Below are positions 7,079-17,582 of a stretch of 22,963 nucleotides of DNA, piece after piece. Positions within the stretch are counted from its first letter, which is position 1; each line of letters starts with the position of its first letter. The DNA is from Christensenella sp. UBA3700 (GTDB taxonomy: Bacteria; Bacillota; Clostridia; Christensenellales; UBA3700), in the NCBI GenBank assembly GCA_002372775.1, contig DFIJ01000139.1:1-22963 (forward strand), in the 5' to 3' direction. The notes beneath the pieces were generated by a model, which did not search any database, had not been told where the DNA came from, and saw nothing but the letters and a program-made list of their open reading frames with translations. Made by a program: the position numbers and the translations under genes.

Positions 7079-9037
7079 ATGTTCAAGTTAGAATCCAAAT
7101 TTAAACCTTGCGGAGACCAAGAGCAAGCAATTGAAAAACTTGTTCAGGGGGTTAATGACGGCTTAAGAACACAGGTACTACTTGGTGTTACTGGTTCTGG
7201 TAAAACATTTACTATGGCCAACATCATTGAAAGAACTCAAAGACCTACTTTAGTCCTTGCTCACAATAAGACATTAGCAGCACAACTATGCAATGAGTTT
7301 AGAGAATTCTTCCCAAATAATAAGGTTGAATACTTTGTATCTTATTATGATTATTATCAACCAGAAGCATACATTCCATCTACCGATACTTATATTGAAA
7401 AAGACTTATCTTTAAATGATGAGATTGATAGATTAAGAAACTCAGCAACAAGTGCATTATGTGAATCAAGAGATGTAATTGTAGTTGCATCAGTATCTTG
7501 TATATATGGACTTGGCGCTCCGCTTGATTATTTCACAATGGCTCTATCTTTAAGAGAAGGAATGGAGCTTGAGAGAGATGCTCTTATAGATAAACTTGTT
7601 TCTCTGCAATATGATAGATCAGACATTGGATTTGAAAGAGCGACATTTAGAGTTAATGGAGATAGAGTTGAAATTTGGCCTGTTCAATATGACAAGATTG
7701 GTGTAAGGGTAGACTTCTTTGGAGATGAAGTTGAAAGTATTACTGAATTTGAAATAGTTACAGGGAAAACAACTAAAAAACTAAAACATATCAATATTTT
7801 CCCAGCAAGCCATTATGTTGTAGCTCCAGAAAAAAGAGGAGATGCGCTTGAACAAATTAAAGAAGATATGAAAGCTCAAGTTGAGGAATTTAGAAAGGAA
7901 GAAAAGTTTATTGAAGCTCAAAGAATTCAAGAAAGAGTTTCTTATGATTTAGAGATGATAAACGAACTTGGATATTGTTCAGGTATTGAAAACTATTCAA
8001 GATACTTTGATGGAAGAAAACCTGGTCAAGCGCCATATACTTTATTAGATTTCTTCCCAGAAGACTTCTTACTTTTAGTTGATGAATCTCATATGACTTT
8101 GCCACAAGTACATGCTATGTACAATGGTGATAGAGCAAGAAAAGAAAATCTTGTTAAATATGGATTTAGACTTCCAGCAGCTTTTGATAATAGACCTCTA
8201 AAGTTTGAGGAATTTGATAATAAGGTTGGCCAGATGATTTGTGTATCAGCAACACCTGCTGATTATGAATTAAAAGAAGCTGGTCAAATTGTAGAGCAAG
8301 TTATAAGACCAACAGGTCTTGTTGATCCTATTGTTGAAGTTCATAAGATAGATGGACAAATTGATGACTTAATGTCTAATATTAATGAACAATTAGAAAA
8401 GAAAGGTAGAGTGCTTATTACAACTCTTACAAAGAAGATGGCAGAAAGTTTAACTGATTATTTAAAAGAGAATCATTATAGAGTTAAATATATGCACTCA
8501 GATATAGATACTCTAGATAGAGTTAATATAATTAACGGATTAAGATCTGGTGAATTTGATGTTCTTGTTGGTATCAACCTATTAAGAGAAGGATTGGATA
8601 TGCCAGAAGTTACTCTTGTAGCTATCCTTGATGCTGATAAGGAAGGATTCTTAAGAAGTGATACAGCACTTATTCAAACTATTGGTCGTGCTGCAAGAAA
8701 TAGTGAAGCGAAAGTTATAATGTATGCTGATGTTATGACAGATAGTATGAAAAGAGCTATTGATGAAACAAACAGAAGAAGAGAATTACAGATTGCATAT
8801 AATAAAGAGCATGGAATTACTCCAAAGACTATAATAAAAGAAATAAAGAATACACTTGAAATTTCTAAGAAGACTATTGATGGTAAAGAAAAGTTCACAA
8901 AGAAAGATTGCATGCAAGAGTTAGAGAGATTAAAGAAAGCTATGAATCTTGCCGCAACAAATCTAGATTTTGAAATGGCAATACATTATAGAAATGAAAT
9001 TAGTAAACTAAAAGAAATAATGGGTAGTTTAAAATGA
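7079..9037 (+). CDS. uvrB: Excinuclease ABC subunit B
   Basis: Damage-verifying helicase-like subunit of nucleotide excision repair; it receives DNA from UvrA and recruits UvrC. 652 residues, normal length. Walker A GVTGSGKT is at 36-43. The damage-clamping beta-hairpin region [21 protein letters not shown], the DEAD-type box VDESH, helicase motif ISATPA-like VSATPADYE, and motif [11 protein letters not shown] are all present. The C-terminal UVR motif (about 612-648) is the UvrC/UvrA contact. The start gives the conserved [13 protein letters not shown] opening. No Shine-Dalgarno sequence is visible before this ATG, which lies one base after the preceding stop, so translation probably depends on re-initiation. 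No SOS/LexA box is evident upstream. Confidence 0.98.
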   Translation: MFKLESKFKPCGDQEQAIEKLVQGVNDGLRTQVLLGVTGSGKTFTMANIIERTQRPTLVLAHNKTLAAQLCNEFREFFPNNKVEYFVSYYDYYQPEAYIPSTDTYIEKDLSLNDEIDRLRNSATSALCESRDVIVVASVSCIYGLGAPLDYFTMALSLREGMELERDALIDKLVSLQYDRSDIGFERATFRVNGDRVEIWPVQYDKIGVRVDFFGDEVESITEFEIVTGKTTKKLKHINIFPASHYVVAPEKRGDALEQIKEDMKAQVEEFRKEEKFIEAQRIQERVSYDLEMINELGYCSGIENYSRYFDGRKPGQAPYTLLDFFPEDFLLLVDESHMTLPQVHAMYNGDRARKENLVKYGFRLPAAFDNRPLKFEEFDNKVGQMICVSATPADYELKEAGQIVEQVIRPTGLVDPIVEVHKIDGQIDDLMSNINEQLEKKGRVLITTLTKKMAESLTDYLKENHYRVKYMHSDIDTLDRVNIINGLRSGEFDVLVGINLLREGLDMPEVTLVAILDADKEGFLRSDTALIQTIGRAARNSEAKVIMYADVMTDSMKRAIDETNRRRELQIAYNKEHGITPKTIIKEIKNTLEISKKTIDGKEKFTKKDCMQELERLKKAMNLAATNLDFEMAIHYRNEISKLKEIMGSLK

Positions 9038-11844
9038 TAAATGAAATTCATGTAAAGGGAGCTAGAGTTAACAACTTAAAGAATATCGACGTGAAGATTC
9101 CAAAAGATAAACTAGTAGTGTTTACAGGTTTATCTGGTTCAGGTAAGTCTTCTTTAGCTTTTGATACAATTTTCGCTGAAGGTCAAAGAAGATATATAGA
9201 AAGTTTGTCTTCATATGCAAGACAATTCTTAGGACAAATGGATAAGCCAGATGTAGATTTTATTGAAGGTTTATCTCCAGCTATTTCTATTGACCAAAAA
9301 ACTACATCAAAAAATCCAAGATCAACAGTCGGTACAGTTACTGAGATTTATGACCATCTAAGACTTTTATATGCAAAGATAGGTATTCCTCATTGTCCAA
9401 AATGCGGAAGAGAAATTAAACATCAAACTGTAGATCAAATTGCAGACTTTGTTCTAAAGGCTAACGAAGGAGCTAAAGTTAGAATTATGGCTCCAGTAGT
9501 TAGAGGAAGAAAGGGTGAGTATAAGGCTCAATTAGATAACTATAAAAAGCGTGGTTATGCAAGAGTTGAGGTAGATGGCATTAATTATATGCTTGAAGAT
9601 GAGATTGTTTTAGATAAGAATCTAAAGCATGATATCTCAATCGTTATAGATAGAATTGTAATTAAAGAAGGTATAGAGAGAAGGTTATCTGACTCTTTAG
9701 AGAACGCATTAAATTTAACAGATGGTCTTGTAGAGATTGAAATAGATGGCGAAAAGAGATTGATGAGCACAAAATATGCTTGTCCAGATTGTGGTGTTTC
9801 TATTGAAGATTTAACTCCAAGAATGTTCTCATTTAATAGTCCATATGGTGCATGTCCAAAATGTTCTGGTATTGCATATACAAATGAAATTGATGAAAAC
9901 AAATTAATTAAATGGGATAAGTCTATTAATGAAGGTGCTTTAAATGTTAATGGATTTATGATGGAAGTTTGCAATACGCCATATGCTGTATTTGCAGAGC
10001 TTGCAAAAAAATTAAAATTCTCTTTAGATACTCCAGTTAAAGATTTGCCAAAAGATATATTACATAAGCTTTTATATGGTATTGATGAAAAAGTTGAGAT
10101 TGAATATAAATCAGAAAAACTAAGTGGTGTTATAGAAAGAAGATTTGATGGTGTTATTCCAACATTAAATAGAAGATATAGAGAAACAACATCAGACTAT
10201 ATAAGAAATCAATTAGATAAATATATGAAGCTTGCCGTATGCGATGAGTGTAATGGCGCAAGATTAAAGAAGGAAGTGCTTGCAGTTACAGTTAAAGATA
10301 TGAACATTGCTAAGATGTGTTCTTTAAGTGTAGACAAACTAGTACCTCTATTTGAGAATATAGATTTACAAGGTGCAGATGCAATTATTGCAAAACAAAT
10401 TGTTAAAGAAATATTAGCTAGACTTTCATTCTTAAAGAATGTAGGACTTGGATATTTAACATTAGATAGAGCATCAGGAACACTATCTGGTGGTGAGAGC
10501 CAAAGAATTAGATTAGCAACTCAAATTGGTTCTGGGTTAACAGGAGTTCTATATATCTTAGATGAACCAAGTATTGGTCTTCATCAAGCAGATAATGAAA
10601 AGTTATTAGCTTCTCTAAAGAATTTAAGAGATATAGGAAATACATTAATTGTAGTTGAGCATGATGAAGATACTATGAGAGCAGCAGACTGGATTTTAGA
10701 TATAGGTCCAGGGGCAGGTGTTCATGGTGGTGAAGTTATAGCTGAAGGAACTGCTCAAGATTTAATGAACAATCCAAATTCTATAACAGGACAATATTTA
10801 TCCGGAAAGAAATATATTGCAGTGCCATCAACAAGAAGAAAGGGCAATGGCAAGTTTATATCTATAAAAGGCGCTTGTAAGAACAACTTAAAGAATATTG
10901 ATGTAGATATCCCACTTGGAACATTTACTGTTGTTACTGGTGTATCTGGTTCTGGTAAGAGTAGTTTAATAAATGAAGTATTATTACCTAATTTACAAAA
11001 TGGTATAAATAATGGCGGTGCAGTAAATGTATTCTGCAGTGATATAACTGGTTTTGAGAATATAGATAAAGTTATAGATATTGATCAGCAGCCAATTGGA
11101 AGAACACCAAGATCAAACCCAGCAACATATACAGGGGTTTGGGCTCCAATAAGAGAACTATTTGCAAAGACTCCAGATTCTAAATCAAGAGGATATTCAG
11201 CAGGAAGATTCTCATTCAATGTTACTGGCGGTAGATGCGAAAACTGTCAGGGTGATGGTATTAGAAAGATTGAAATGAATTTCTTGAGTGATGTATATGT
11301 TCCTTGTGAGGTATGTGGCGGTAAGAGATTTAATAGAGAAACTCTTGAAGTTAGATATAAGGGAAAGAATATATATGACGTACTTGAGATGACCGTGGAT
11401 GAAGCTTGTGAATTCTTTGAAAATCAACCTCAAATAATTAATAAGATAAAGACATTAGCAGATGTTGGACTTGGATATATTAAGCTTGGACAACCAGCTA
11501 CAACTCTATCTGGTGGTGAAGCTCAAAGAGTTAAACTTGCAACGGAACTTTCTAAGAGAAGTACTGGAAAAACTCTATACGTACTCGATGAACCAACTAC
11601 AGGACTTCATACAGCGGATGTATCAAAACTTGTAGATATCCTTCAAAGATTTGTTATGAATGGTAACTCTGTACTTGTTATTGAACATAACTTAGATGTT
11701 ATTAAAATAGCAGATCACATTATAGACCTTGGTCCTGATGGAGGCGATAGGGGTGGCGAGATTATAGCAAGTGGAACTCCTGAGGAAGTAGCCAAAGTAG
11801 AGAACAGTAAAACAGGTATATTCTTAAAGAAAATTTTGAAATAA
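9034..11844 (+). CDS. uvrA: Excinuclease ABC subunit A
   Basis: Dimeric ABC-type ATPase that scans DNA for lesions and loads UvrB. 936 residues, full length. The first Walker A GLSGSGKS is at 32-39, followed by the conserved [25 protein letters not shown] stretch (in two halves). Zinc sites are C250/C253 with C274/C277, and C735/C738 with C758/C761; another CxxC occurs at C121/C124. The signature sequences LSGGESQRI and LSGGEAQRV each precede a Walker B with LDEPS or LDEPT. The second Walker A GVSGSGKS is at 636-643. The start codon overlaps the uvrB stop in ATGA, so the two subunits are translationally coupled. It is the last gene of the operon, with a strong terminator directly after the stop. 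Confidence 0.98.
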   Translation: MINEIHVKGARVNNLKNIDVKIPKDKLVVFTGLSGSGKSSLAFDTIFAEGQRRYIESLSSYARQFLGQMDKPDVDFIEGLSPAISIDQKTTSKNPRSTVGTVTEIYDHLRLLYAKIGIPHCPKCGREIKHQTVDQIADFVLKANEGAKVRIMAPVVRGRKGEYKAQLDNYKKRGYARVEVDGINYMLEDEIVLDKNLKHDISIVIDRIVIKEGIERRLSDSLENALNLTDGLVEIEIDGEKRLMSTKYACPDCGVSIEDLTPRMFSFNSPYGACPKCSGIAYTNEIDENKLIKWDKSINEGALNVNGFMMEVCNTPYAVFAELAKKLKFSLDTPVKDLPKDILHKLLYGIDEKVEIEYKSEKLSGVIERRFDGVIPTLNRRYRETTSDYIRNQLDKYMKLAVCDECNGARLKKEVLAVTVKDMNIAKMCSLSVDKLVPLFENIDLQGADAIIAKQIVKEILARLSFLKNVGLGYLTLDRASGTLSGGESQRIRLATQIGSGLTGVLYILDEPSIGLHQADNEKLLASLKNLRDIGNTLIVVEHDEDTMRAADWILDIGPGAGVHGGEVIAEGTAQDLMNNPNSITGQYLSGKKYIAVPSTRRKGNGKFISIKGACKNNLKNIDVDIPLGTFTVVTGVSGSGKSSLINEVLLPNLQNGINNGGAVNVFCSDITGFENIDKVIDIDQQPIGRTPRSNPATYTGVWAPIRELFAKTPDSKSRGYSAGRFSFNVTGGRCENCQGDGIRKIEMNFLSDVYVPCEVCGGKRFNRETLEVRYKGKNIYDVLEMTVDEACEFFENQPQIINKIKTLADVGLGYIKLGQPATTLSGGEAQRVKLATELSKRSTGKTLYVLDEPTTGLHTADVSKLVDILQRFVMNGNSVLVIEHNLDVIKIADHIIDLGPDGGDRGGEIIASGTPEEVAKVENSKTGIFLKKILK

Positions 11845-11886
11845 AAAAATGCACATTTGTAACTTAGCAAATGTGCAATTCTTTTT
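11843..11886. terminator. Bidirectional intrinsic terminator between uvrA and galU
   Basis: A perfect 10-pair stem TGCACATTTG / CAAATGTGCA (11850-11859 and 11868-11877) with an 8-base loop, preceded by a run of A and followed by ATTCTTTTT. It serves uvrA on the plus strand and galU on the minus strand, whose stop is 18 bases away. Confidence 0.9.
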
Positions 11887-11903
11887 ATAAACTCTAATAC
11901 TAA

Positions 11904-12794
11904 CTATTTAATATTATCTACGTTTAGATTCTTTAGGTAATCTTTTAATCTTTCTCTAATTTGAGGATTTCTTAAACCATATTCAATAGTAGCTTCAACG
12001 AAACCTTCTTTATCTCCGATGTCATATCTTCTACCTTCAAAGTCATAAGCATAAGCGCCTTTTGTTTGAGCGATAGTTAAAATAGCATCAGTGATATATA
12101 ATTCCTTACCTTCAACTTGTTGTTCTTTTTCAATAACTTCAAAGATATCTGGAGTTATGATATATCTACCTAATGATACTAGAGGATTTTGAGGAACTCT
12201 ATCTATTGATGGCTTTTCATCGAATCCTAAAACTTCTGTTAATCTACCATTAACTTTGCCTGGCTTAACAACACCGTACTTTGTTGCTTCTTCTCTAGAT
12301 ATAGATTGGCAACCAACAATAAGCTTACCAGTCTTTTCATAAGCATCAGCAAGTTGCTTTGTAACAGGTGGCATCCCTTTTTCTGTGTACATTAAATCAT
12401 CGCCATATAAAACAGCAAATGGTTCGCCATTAGCAAATTCCTTTGCAAGATAAATTGCATTGCCTGTACCATTCATTACATATTGAATAGTGTAATGGAA
12501 GTTTGCCATCTCTGGGATGTTTTCTATTGTGCTTAATAAATCTAATTTATTCTTATTTCTTAATTCGCTTTCTAATTTATCGTTATGAGCAAAGTGCTCT
12601 CTAATACATTGTTTAGATTCTGAAACGATAAGAAGAATGTCAGTAATGCCACTATCTACGCATTCTTGGCAAATTAATTGCAAAGATGGTGTATCAATGA
12701 TAGGAAACATCTCTTTTGGAATAGCCTTTGTCTCTGGTAAAAATCTGGTACCAAAACCAGCACATGGGATTACGGCTTTTGTAACTTTAGTCAT
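11904..12794 (-). CDS. galU: UTP-glucose-1-phosphate uridylyltransferase
   Basis: Makes UDP-glucose from UTP and glucose-1-phosphate, feeding cell-envelope glycolipids and polysaccharides. 296 residues, normal for bacterial GalU. The nucleotide-binding loop is PCAGFGTRFLPETKAIPKEM (10-29), with Cys11 where many homologues have Ala. Other family segments are GTGNAIYLAKEF, FAVLYGDDLMY, GYDEKP-like GFDEKPSIDRVP, and GRYIITPDIFEVIE; the C-terminal RRYDIGDKEGFVEATIEYGLR is also typical. GAGGAG lies before the start on the minus strand. It is a single-gene unit convergent with uvrA and divergent from ctsR. Confidence 0.96.
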   Translation of the reverse strand: MTKVTKAVIPCAGFGTRFLPETKAIPKEMFPIIDTPSLQLICQECVDSGITDILLIVSESKQCIREHFAHNDKLESELRNKNKLDLLSTIENIPEMANFHYTIQYVMNGTGNAIYLAKEFANGEPFAVLYGDDLMYTEKGMPPVTKQLADAYEKTGKLIVGCQSISREEATKYGVVKPGKVNGRLTEVLGFDEKPSIDRVPQNPLVSLGRYIITPDIFEVIEKEQQVEGKELYITDAILTIAQTKGAYAYDFEGRRYDIGDKEGFVEATIEYGLRNPQIRERLKDYLKNLNVDNIK

Positions 12795-12826
12795 GCTAAC
12801 TCCTCACCTTATCTTAAACTATAACA

Positions 12827-12854
12827 ATTATACTCTTTTAAAAAAATAATGCAA
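12827..12854 (-). promoter_or_regulatory. Promoter of galU
   Basis: On the minus strand, TTGCAT (complement of 12849-12854), a 16-base spacer and TATAAT (complement of 12827-12832). The start would be near 12820, giving a leader of about 25 bases with a good ribosome binding site. Confidence 0.6.
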
Positions 12855-12862
12855 ATTACTTG

Positions 12863-12890
12863 TTGACTTTAGATTGAGAGGTGCTATAAT
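12863..12890 (+). promoter_or_regulatory. Promoter of the ctsR operon
   Basis: TTGACT (12863-12868), a 16-base spacer and TATAAT (12885-12890), with TG at 12882-12883 making an extended -10. It looks like a strong sigma-A promoter. The start site near 12897 falls inside the CtsR operator, so repression by steric exclusion is expected. Confidence 0.85.
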
Positions 12891-12892
12891 AA

Positions 12893-12916
12893 AGTCGAAG
12901 GTCAAAGAAAGTCAAA
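12893..12916. promoter_or_regulatory. CtsR operator with a third, imperfect heptad
   Basis: GGTCAAA (12900-12906), three bases GAA, then AGTCAAA (12910-12916) is an essentially exact match to the CtsR tandem-heptad box. A further heptad-like AGTCGAA at 12893-12899 abuts it directly on the 5' side. The site begins three bases after the -10 box, which fits autoregulation by the product of the first gene. Confidence 0.93.
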
Positions 12917-12949
12917 CTTTTAAGACCGTATGAAAAAGGAGGCTGTGAT

Positions 12950-13414
12950 ATGTCAGATAATAAGTCTAATAATATAGAGCAGTTCATAAAGACATTGTTA
13001 AATGAAGATTCAAATCCTTCAATTGAACTTGCTAGAAATGATTTAGCAAACTACTTCTCATGTTCTCCTAGCCAAATTAATTATGTTTTGCAAACTAGGT
13101 TTAATGTAGAGAAGGGCTATGTTATTGAATCTAAAAGAGGTGGCGGTGGCTGTATAACAATCTTTAAAATCTCTTCTGATCCAGCGGAAACAATACCATC
13201 AATATTAAAAGCTATGGAGCAAGAAAGAGACATAAGCTATCAAAGAGCTTGTGATTATCTAGATAGATTATTAAGAGAAGATTTGATTACGGAGGAAGAA
13301 GAAACGATTATAAGAAGCGCTATATCAGATAAGGCATTAGCGCTACCAGTTAGAATAATTGGACTAAGAAAACAAGTATTTAAAGAAATTCTTGTTGGTC
13401 TAATGAGGAGGTAA
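12950..13414 (+). CDS. ctsR: Class III heat-shock repressor CtsR
   Basis: Dimeric winged-helix repressor of clp and mcs genes that senses heat directly and is removed by McsB/ClpCP. 154 residues. The N-terminal DNA-binding domain includes ARNDLANYFSCSPSQINYVL as its helix-turn-helix. The wing carries the characteristic thermosensing loop Arg63-Gly64-Gly65-Gly66-Gly67; the Arg before the glycines is the type targeted by arginine kinase. The C-terminal part (about 80-150) is the four-helix dimerisation domain, with the EQERDISYQRACDYLDRLL segment. AAAGGAGG lies seven bases before the ATG. It is the first gene of ctsR-mcsA-mcsB-clpC and binds the operator just upstream. Confidence 0.97.
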   Translation: MSDNKSNNIEQFIKTLLNEDSNPSIELARNDLANYFSCSPSQINYVLQTRFNVEKGYVIESKRGGGGCITIFKISSDPAETIPSILKAMEQERDISYQRACDYLDRLLREDLITEEEETIIRSAISDKALALPVRIIGLRKQVFKEILVGLMRR

Positions 13415-13416
13415 GT

Positions 13417-13947
13417 ATGTTTGGACAAAAGAAAGTATGTAGTTGTTGTAAACAAAAATATGCAACACATTTCTATAAGGAAGTAATTAATGGACATAGT
13501 GTAGAAGTATCTCTATGTGATGATTGCGCAAAGAAGTTTGATTTTGCAGATCACTATAATGTGTTCTTATCTTCACTTATGAACGACTTGTTTGAACCAT
13601 CATATAATCCTTTTGAAGAAGAAACTCCAACAGTAAAGAGAGTTTGTAAATGTGGTGCAACAGAAGAGGATATTTTAAATACTGGTCGCTTTGGTTGTTC
13701 AGAATGTTATAAAACATTCTCAGATATAGTACAAAAATATGTAAATAGGCTTGGAGGAAAGACATATGCAGGTGCAATGCCTGAGCATGTATCAAAACCT
13801 GGTGTAACACCACCATCTATTGATGATCAAATCCAAGCATTACATCAAAAGATTCAAGAATGCTTAGCGAAAGAAGATTATGCAAAAGCTCAAGAATATA
13901 AGAATCAAATTGATGCTCTTCAACAAAAGAAGAAAAACATTAAATAG
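13417..13947 (+). CDS. mcsA: McsA, zinc-binding activator of the McsB arginine kinase
   Basis: Adaptor that binds and activates McsB and helps control CtsR. 176 residues. The first zinc module pairs C8/C11 with C34/C37. The second pairs C94/C97 (GRFGCSECYKTF) with a CKCG motif at C77/C79 that is one residue tighter than the usual CxxC. The C-terminal UVR motif (about 133-172: IQALHQKIQECLAKEDYAKA onwards) is the same kind of contact helix found in UvrB and ClpC. GAGGAGG, which overlaps the end of ctsR, is its ribosome binding site; the gap between the two genes is two bases. Confidence 0.95.
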   Translation: MFGQKKVCSCCKQKYATHFYKEVINGHSVEVSLCDDCAKKFDFADHYNVFLSSLMNDLFEPSYNPFEEETPTVKRVCKCGATEEDILNTGRFGCSECYKTFSDIVQKYVNRLGGKTYAGAMPEHVSKPGVTPPSIDDQIQALHQKIQECLAKEDYAKAQEYKNQIDALQQKKKNIK

Positions 13948-13961
13948 GAGGTTGTTAATAT

Positions 13962-14963
13962 ATGGATAAAAATAAGTATGCAAATACAGTTATATCAACA
14001 AGAGTAAGACTTGCAAGAAATATTAACAATTTGCCATTCCCAAGGAGATTACAAGGCCAAGAAGAGATATATAGCGTTCTTCTAAAAGGTGTTAAAGAAT
14101 CTTGTGATGCATTATATAAGAATCAATATAGATTCTACCAAATGGATAAGATCGATGATGCAGATAGTCTATCACTTGTGGAAAGACACCTAATTAGTAA
14201 GAACTTGCAAAATTCACAATATGGAGCTGCATTTATAACAGAAGGTGAAGATATCTCCATAATGGTAAATGAAGAAGATCATTTAAGAATACAAAGTATT
14301 GTTAAAGGATTTAACTTAGAGACAGCATTTAATAAAGCAGCTGAAATAGATAAGGAATTAAAGAATCATTTAGATATTGCCTATGATGAAAAGCTTGGTT
14401 ATCTAACAGCTTGTCCAACAAACCTAGGTAGTGCTATGAGAGCTTCTGTAATGATGTTTTTGCCAGCACTTTCAATGACAAACATGATAGAGACTGTAAT
14501 TTTAAGATATCAAGATGAAGGTATCACAATTAGAGGTATCTATGGTGAAGGTTCAAAAGCTGAAGGATATATTTATCAAATATCAAATCAAGCTGCAATT
14601 TCATTAAGTGAAAAAGAAATATTAAAACGCGTAGGTAATGCTGTTGAAAATTTGATTAATGCAGAAGAAATTGCAAGAAACAATTTGAAAGCAGCAAGAG
14701 GTATAGATCTTCAAAACGATATTATGATTTCATACGGAATTCTTAAATATTGTTGCAAGATTTCATCTCAAGAGATGATGCAAGATTTAGCGCTAGTAAA
14801 ACTAGGAGTTAACTTAGGTTATCTAAAGCTAGATATGAATAAATTAAATGATATGCTAGTTCTATCTCAACCCGGAATGCTTTGTTATATATCAAAGCAA
14901 AAGCTAGATGCAAGAGGAAGAGATATAGAAAGAGCGAAGTTTATTAAAAACTACTTAGAATAG
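13962..14963 (+). CDS. mcsB: Protein-arginine kinase McsB
   Basis: Phosphorylates arginines of misfolded or regulatory proteins, marking them for ClpCP, and inactivates CtsR. 333 residues, somewhat shorter than the Bacillus enzyme. Phosphagen-kinase features are STRVRLARNINNLPFPRRL near the N-terminus, NEEDHLR (103-109) with the catalytic acidic residues, ACPTNLGSAMRASVM from Ala150 with Cys151, and GEGSKAEGYIYQISNQ as the nucleotide loop. The allosteric phosphoarginine-binding motif RDxxRA is intact at Arg320-Ala325 near the C-terminus. AGGAGG overlaps the mcsA stop and lies ten bases before the ATG. Third gene of the operon. Confidence 0.97.
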   Translation: MDKNKYANTVISTRVRLARNINNLPFPRRLQGQEEIYSVLLKGVKESCDALYKNQYRFYQMDKIDDADSLSLVERHLISKNLQNSQYGAAFITEGEDISIMVNEEDHLRIQSIVKGFNLETAFNKAAEIDKELKNHLDIAYDEKLGYLTACPTNLGSAMRASVMMFLPALSMTNMIETVILRYQDEGITIRGIYGEGSKAEGYIYQISNQAAISLSEKEILKRVGNAVENLINAEEIARNNLKAARGIDLQNDIMISYGILKYCCKISSQEMMQDLALVKLGVNLGYLKLDMNKLNDMLVLSQPGMLCYISKQKLDARGRDIERAKFIKNYLE

Positions 14964-14974
14964 GAGGGGTATAT

Positions 14975-17509
14975 ATGTTCCAAGGATATAGTGATGAATG
15001 TTCAAGAGTATTAGAACAGGCAAAGGAGTATGCAAAGGCAACAGGAGGATTATTAGGTACTGAGCATATGATTTCAGGTATGCTTGCGGTTCCAGAATCA
15101 GATGCTGGTAAAGTTTTGATTCAATATGGTGTAGATCCTTCTCAATACATTGGTATGGTAATTTCGGAAGGAATGAGAGTTGAATCATTCCAACTTAGCG
15201 CAAAAATGAAAAACGTTATAGATAGTGCTGCAAGAAAAGCAAAAATGAATGGACTATCTAGTGTATCTTCATTATTAATTCTTGCTGAGATTTTAAAGTA
15301 TTCAGACTCTTATGGTGTTAAAGCATTATTAAGTCTAGGTATTGATGTTAGATCTCTAGCACAAGAACTAATTGGAGATGGCGCACAATCATTTGGCGCA
15401 CAAAATATAGTTGATGGTATTCAACAAATTCTAAATCAATTTGGAGAAGATGGTGGCAATATTCATATCAACTTAGATGGAGAAGATTTAGGTGACTTGC
15501 TAAATTCTGGTGCAGGTCAAATGAATCGTCCACAACAAAATGGCTCTTCTAATTCAAAACTAAAAGGATTAGAAAAGTATGGCGTTGATTTAACAGATAG
15601 AGCTCGTCAAGGAAAATTGGATCCAGTAATTGGAAGAAAGGACGAAGTAGATAGAATTATTCAAGTACTATCTAGACGTACAAAAAACAATCCAGTTCTT
15701 ATTGGTGAACCAGGTGTTGGTAAGAGTGCTATTGTTGAAGGACTTGCACAGGCAATCGTTAAGGGTGATGTTCCTGAAATGTTAAAGAATAAAACTATCT
15801 TTAGTCTTGATTTAACAAGCATGGTTGCTGGTTCTAAATATAGAGGCGAATTTGAAGAGAGGATTAAAGAAGCTATAGATATTGTTAAAGCTAATAAAGA
15901 TATTATCCTATTTATTGATGAAATTCATATGATAGTAGGTGCTGGTGAAACAGAAGGCGGATCTATGGATGCTGCTAATATCTTAAAGCCACAACTTGCT
16001 AGAGGTGAATTGCAAACAATCGGTGCTACAACAATTGAAGAATATAGAAAGTATATTGAAAAGGATGCAGCACTTGAGAGAAGATTCCAACCAATCATGG
16101 TTGATCCTCCAACAGTTGAAGATACAATCTTAATTCTAAAAGGATTAAGAGAACAATATGAAAAGCATCATAAAGTTCAAATTACAGATGAAGCAATTGA
16201 AGCTGCTGCTAAATTATCAGATAGATACATAACAGATAGATTCTTACCAGATAAAGCAATTGACTTAATTGATGAAGCTGCATCAAGAAAGCACATTGGC
16301 GCTTCTGTAATGCCTAAGGATATTAACAATATTGAAGAAGAGATTGCAAAATTAAATATTGAGAAATCTGAAGCTGTTAAGAAGGAAGAATATCTAAAGG
16401 CTGGTGAACTTCAAGATAAGATTAAGAAGATGCAAAAAGATTACCAAGACAAGAAGAAGGAATGGCAATCAAAGCAATCAGATAAAGAGCTTGTATTAAC
16501 AGAAGATGATATTGCTCAAATAGTATCTGCATGGACAAAAGTTCCACTAGTTAAGTTAACTCAATCAGAAGCTGATGTTCTTCTAAATCTTGAAGATGTA
16601 TTAAGAAAGAGAGTTATTGGACAAGACGAAGCTGTAAGTGCAGTTGCTAAAGCTGTAAGACGTGCAAGAGTTGGTATTAAGGATCCAAAGAGACCAATCG
16701 GTTCATTTATCTTCTTAGGACCAACAGGTGTAGGTAAGACTGAATTATCTAAGGCATTAGCTGAAGCTATGTTCGGTGATGAAAACTCTATGATTAGAGT
16801 AGATATGTCAGAATACATGGAAGCATTTAATGTATCTAAGTTGATTGGTTCAGCTCCAGGATATGTAGGCTTTGATGAAGGTGGTCAATTAACAGAAAAA
16901 GTTAGACGTAATCCATATTCAGTAGTTCTGTTTGATGAAATAGAAAAAGCACATCCAGATGTATTTAATATCTTACTTCAAATCCTGGAAGATGGTAGAT
17001 TAACAGATTCTCATGGTAGAGTTGTAAGCTTTAAGAATACAATCATTATCTTAACATCAAATATTGGTGCTGCAGACTTAAAGAAGAAGTCAGTAGGCTT
17101 TGGTGAGGAAGCATCATCAGATAGCGATTATGAAGCTATGAAAGAAAAAGAAATGGCTGCTCTAAAGAGAACTCTAAAACCAGAATTTATTAACAGAATT
17201 GACGATATCGTAGTATTCAGATCATTCGAGAAGAAAGATATGTATGCTATCGCTAAGTTGATGGTTGATGGATTAATTAAGAGACTTGAAGAAAGAGGTG
17301 TTAAAGCTGAGGTTACAGACAACGCAATTAATGTAATCATAGACAAAGGATTTAATGCCGAATATGGTGCAAGACCATTAAGAAGAGCTATTCAATCTAT
17401 GGTTGAAGATGAGATGGCAACAAGGATGTTAAAGAACGAATTCGCAATAGGCGATAGTGTAATAGTCGACGCCGAGGAAGGAAATTTGACGTTCAAAAAG
17501 AAAGACTAA
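14975..17509 (+). CDS. clpC: ClpC, AAA+ unfoldase of the ClpCP protease
   Basis: Hexameric unfoldase that feeds phosphoarginine-tagged proteins to ClpP. 844 residues. The N-domain is two Clp repeats: the first keeps LGTEH (27-31), whereas the second has SSVSS (95-99) where that motif is expected. A flexible Gly/Asn/Asp-rich linker (about 159-195) precedes D1. D1 has Walker A GEPGVGKS (244-251) and Walker B with Asp315-Glu316. The coiled-coil middle domain with a UVR-like helix is at about 451-497. D2 has Walker A GPTGVGKT (582-589), Walker B Asp654-Glu655, and the ClpP-docking loop Val707-Gly708-Phe709; the sensor-2 segment [11 protein letters not shown] follows. AGGAGGGG precedes the ATG. 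Last gene of the ctsR operon, followed by a strong terminator. Confidence 0.97.
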   Translation: MFQGYSDECSRVLEQAKEYAKATGGLLGTEHMISGMLAVPESDAGKVLIQYGVDPSQYIGMVISEGMRVESFQLSAKMKNVIDSAARKAKMNGLSSVSSLLILAEILKYSDSYGVKALLSLGIDVRSLAQELIGDGAQSFGAQNIVDGIQQILNQFGEDGGNIHINLDGEDLGDLLNSGAGQMNRPQQNGSSNSKLKGLEKYGVDLTDRARQGKLDPVIGRKDEVDRIIQVLSRRTKNNPVLIGEPGVGKSAIVEGLAQAIVKGDVPEMLKNKTIFSLDLTSMVAGSKYRGEFEERIKEAIDIVKANKDIILFIDEIHMIVGAGETEGGSMDAANILKPQLARGELQTIGATTIEEYRKYIEKDAALERRFQPIMVDPPTVEDTILILKGLREQYEKHHKVQITDEAIEAAAKLSDRYITDRFLPDKAIDLIDEAASRKHIGASVMPKDINNIEEEIAKLNIEKSEAVKKEEYLKAGELQDKIKKMQKDYQDKKKEWQSKQSDKELVLTEDDIAQIVSAWTKVPLVKLTQSEADVLLNLEDVLRKRVIGQDEAVSAVAKAVRRARVGIKDPKRPIGSFIFLGPTGVGKTELSKALAEAMFGDENSMIRVDMSEYMEAFNVSKLIGSAPGYVGFDEGGQLTEKVRRNPYSVVLFDEIEKAHPDVFNILLQILEDGRLTDSHGRVVSFKNTIIILTSNIGAADLKKKSVGFGEEASSDSDYEAMKEKEMAALKRTLKPEFINRIDDIVVFRSFEKKDMYAIAKLMVDGLIKRLEERGVKAEVTDNAINVIIDKGFNAEYGARPLRRAIQSMVEDEMATRMLKNEFAIGDSVIVDAEEGNLTFKKKD

Positions 17510-17519
17510 TTTAAGTGTA

Positions 17520-17553
17520 AAAATGGGCTCGAAAATATCGGGCCCATTTTGTT
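17520..17553 (+). terminator. Intrinsic terminator of the ctsR-clpC operon
   Basis: Twelve pairs AAAATGGGCTCG / CGGGCCCATTTT (one T-G wobble) around a 7-base loop, starting 10 bases after the clpC stop. The downstream arm supplies the T run (TTTTGTT). Confidence 0.9.
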
Positions 17554-17582
17554 AAATCAACCTTTAAAAGCGGGTTTTGTTA

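Noticed and set aside
6600..7080. SOS/LexA operator controlling uvrBA
   Set aside because: No clostridial or Bacillus-type LexA palindrome is visible before uvrB.
12863..12870. Reverse-orientation CtsR heptad at the -35 of the ctsR promoter
   Set aside because: GTTGACT is six of seven to a reversed heptad, but this is explained by the -35 box itself.
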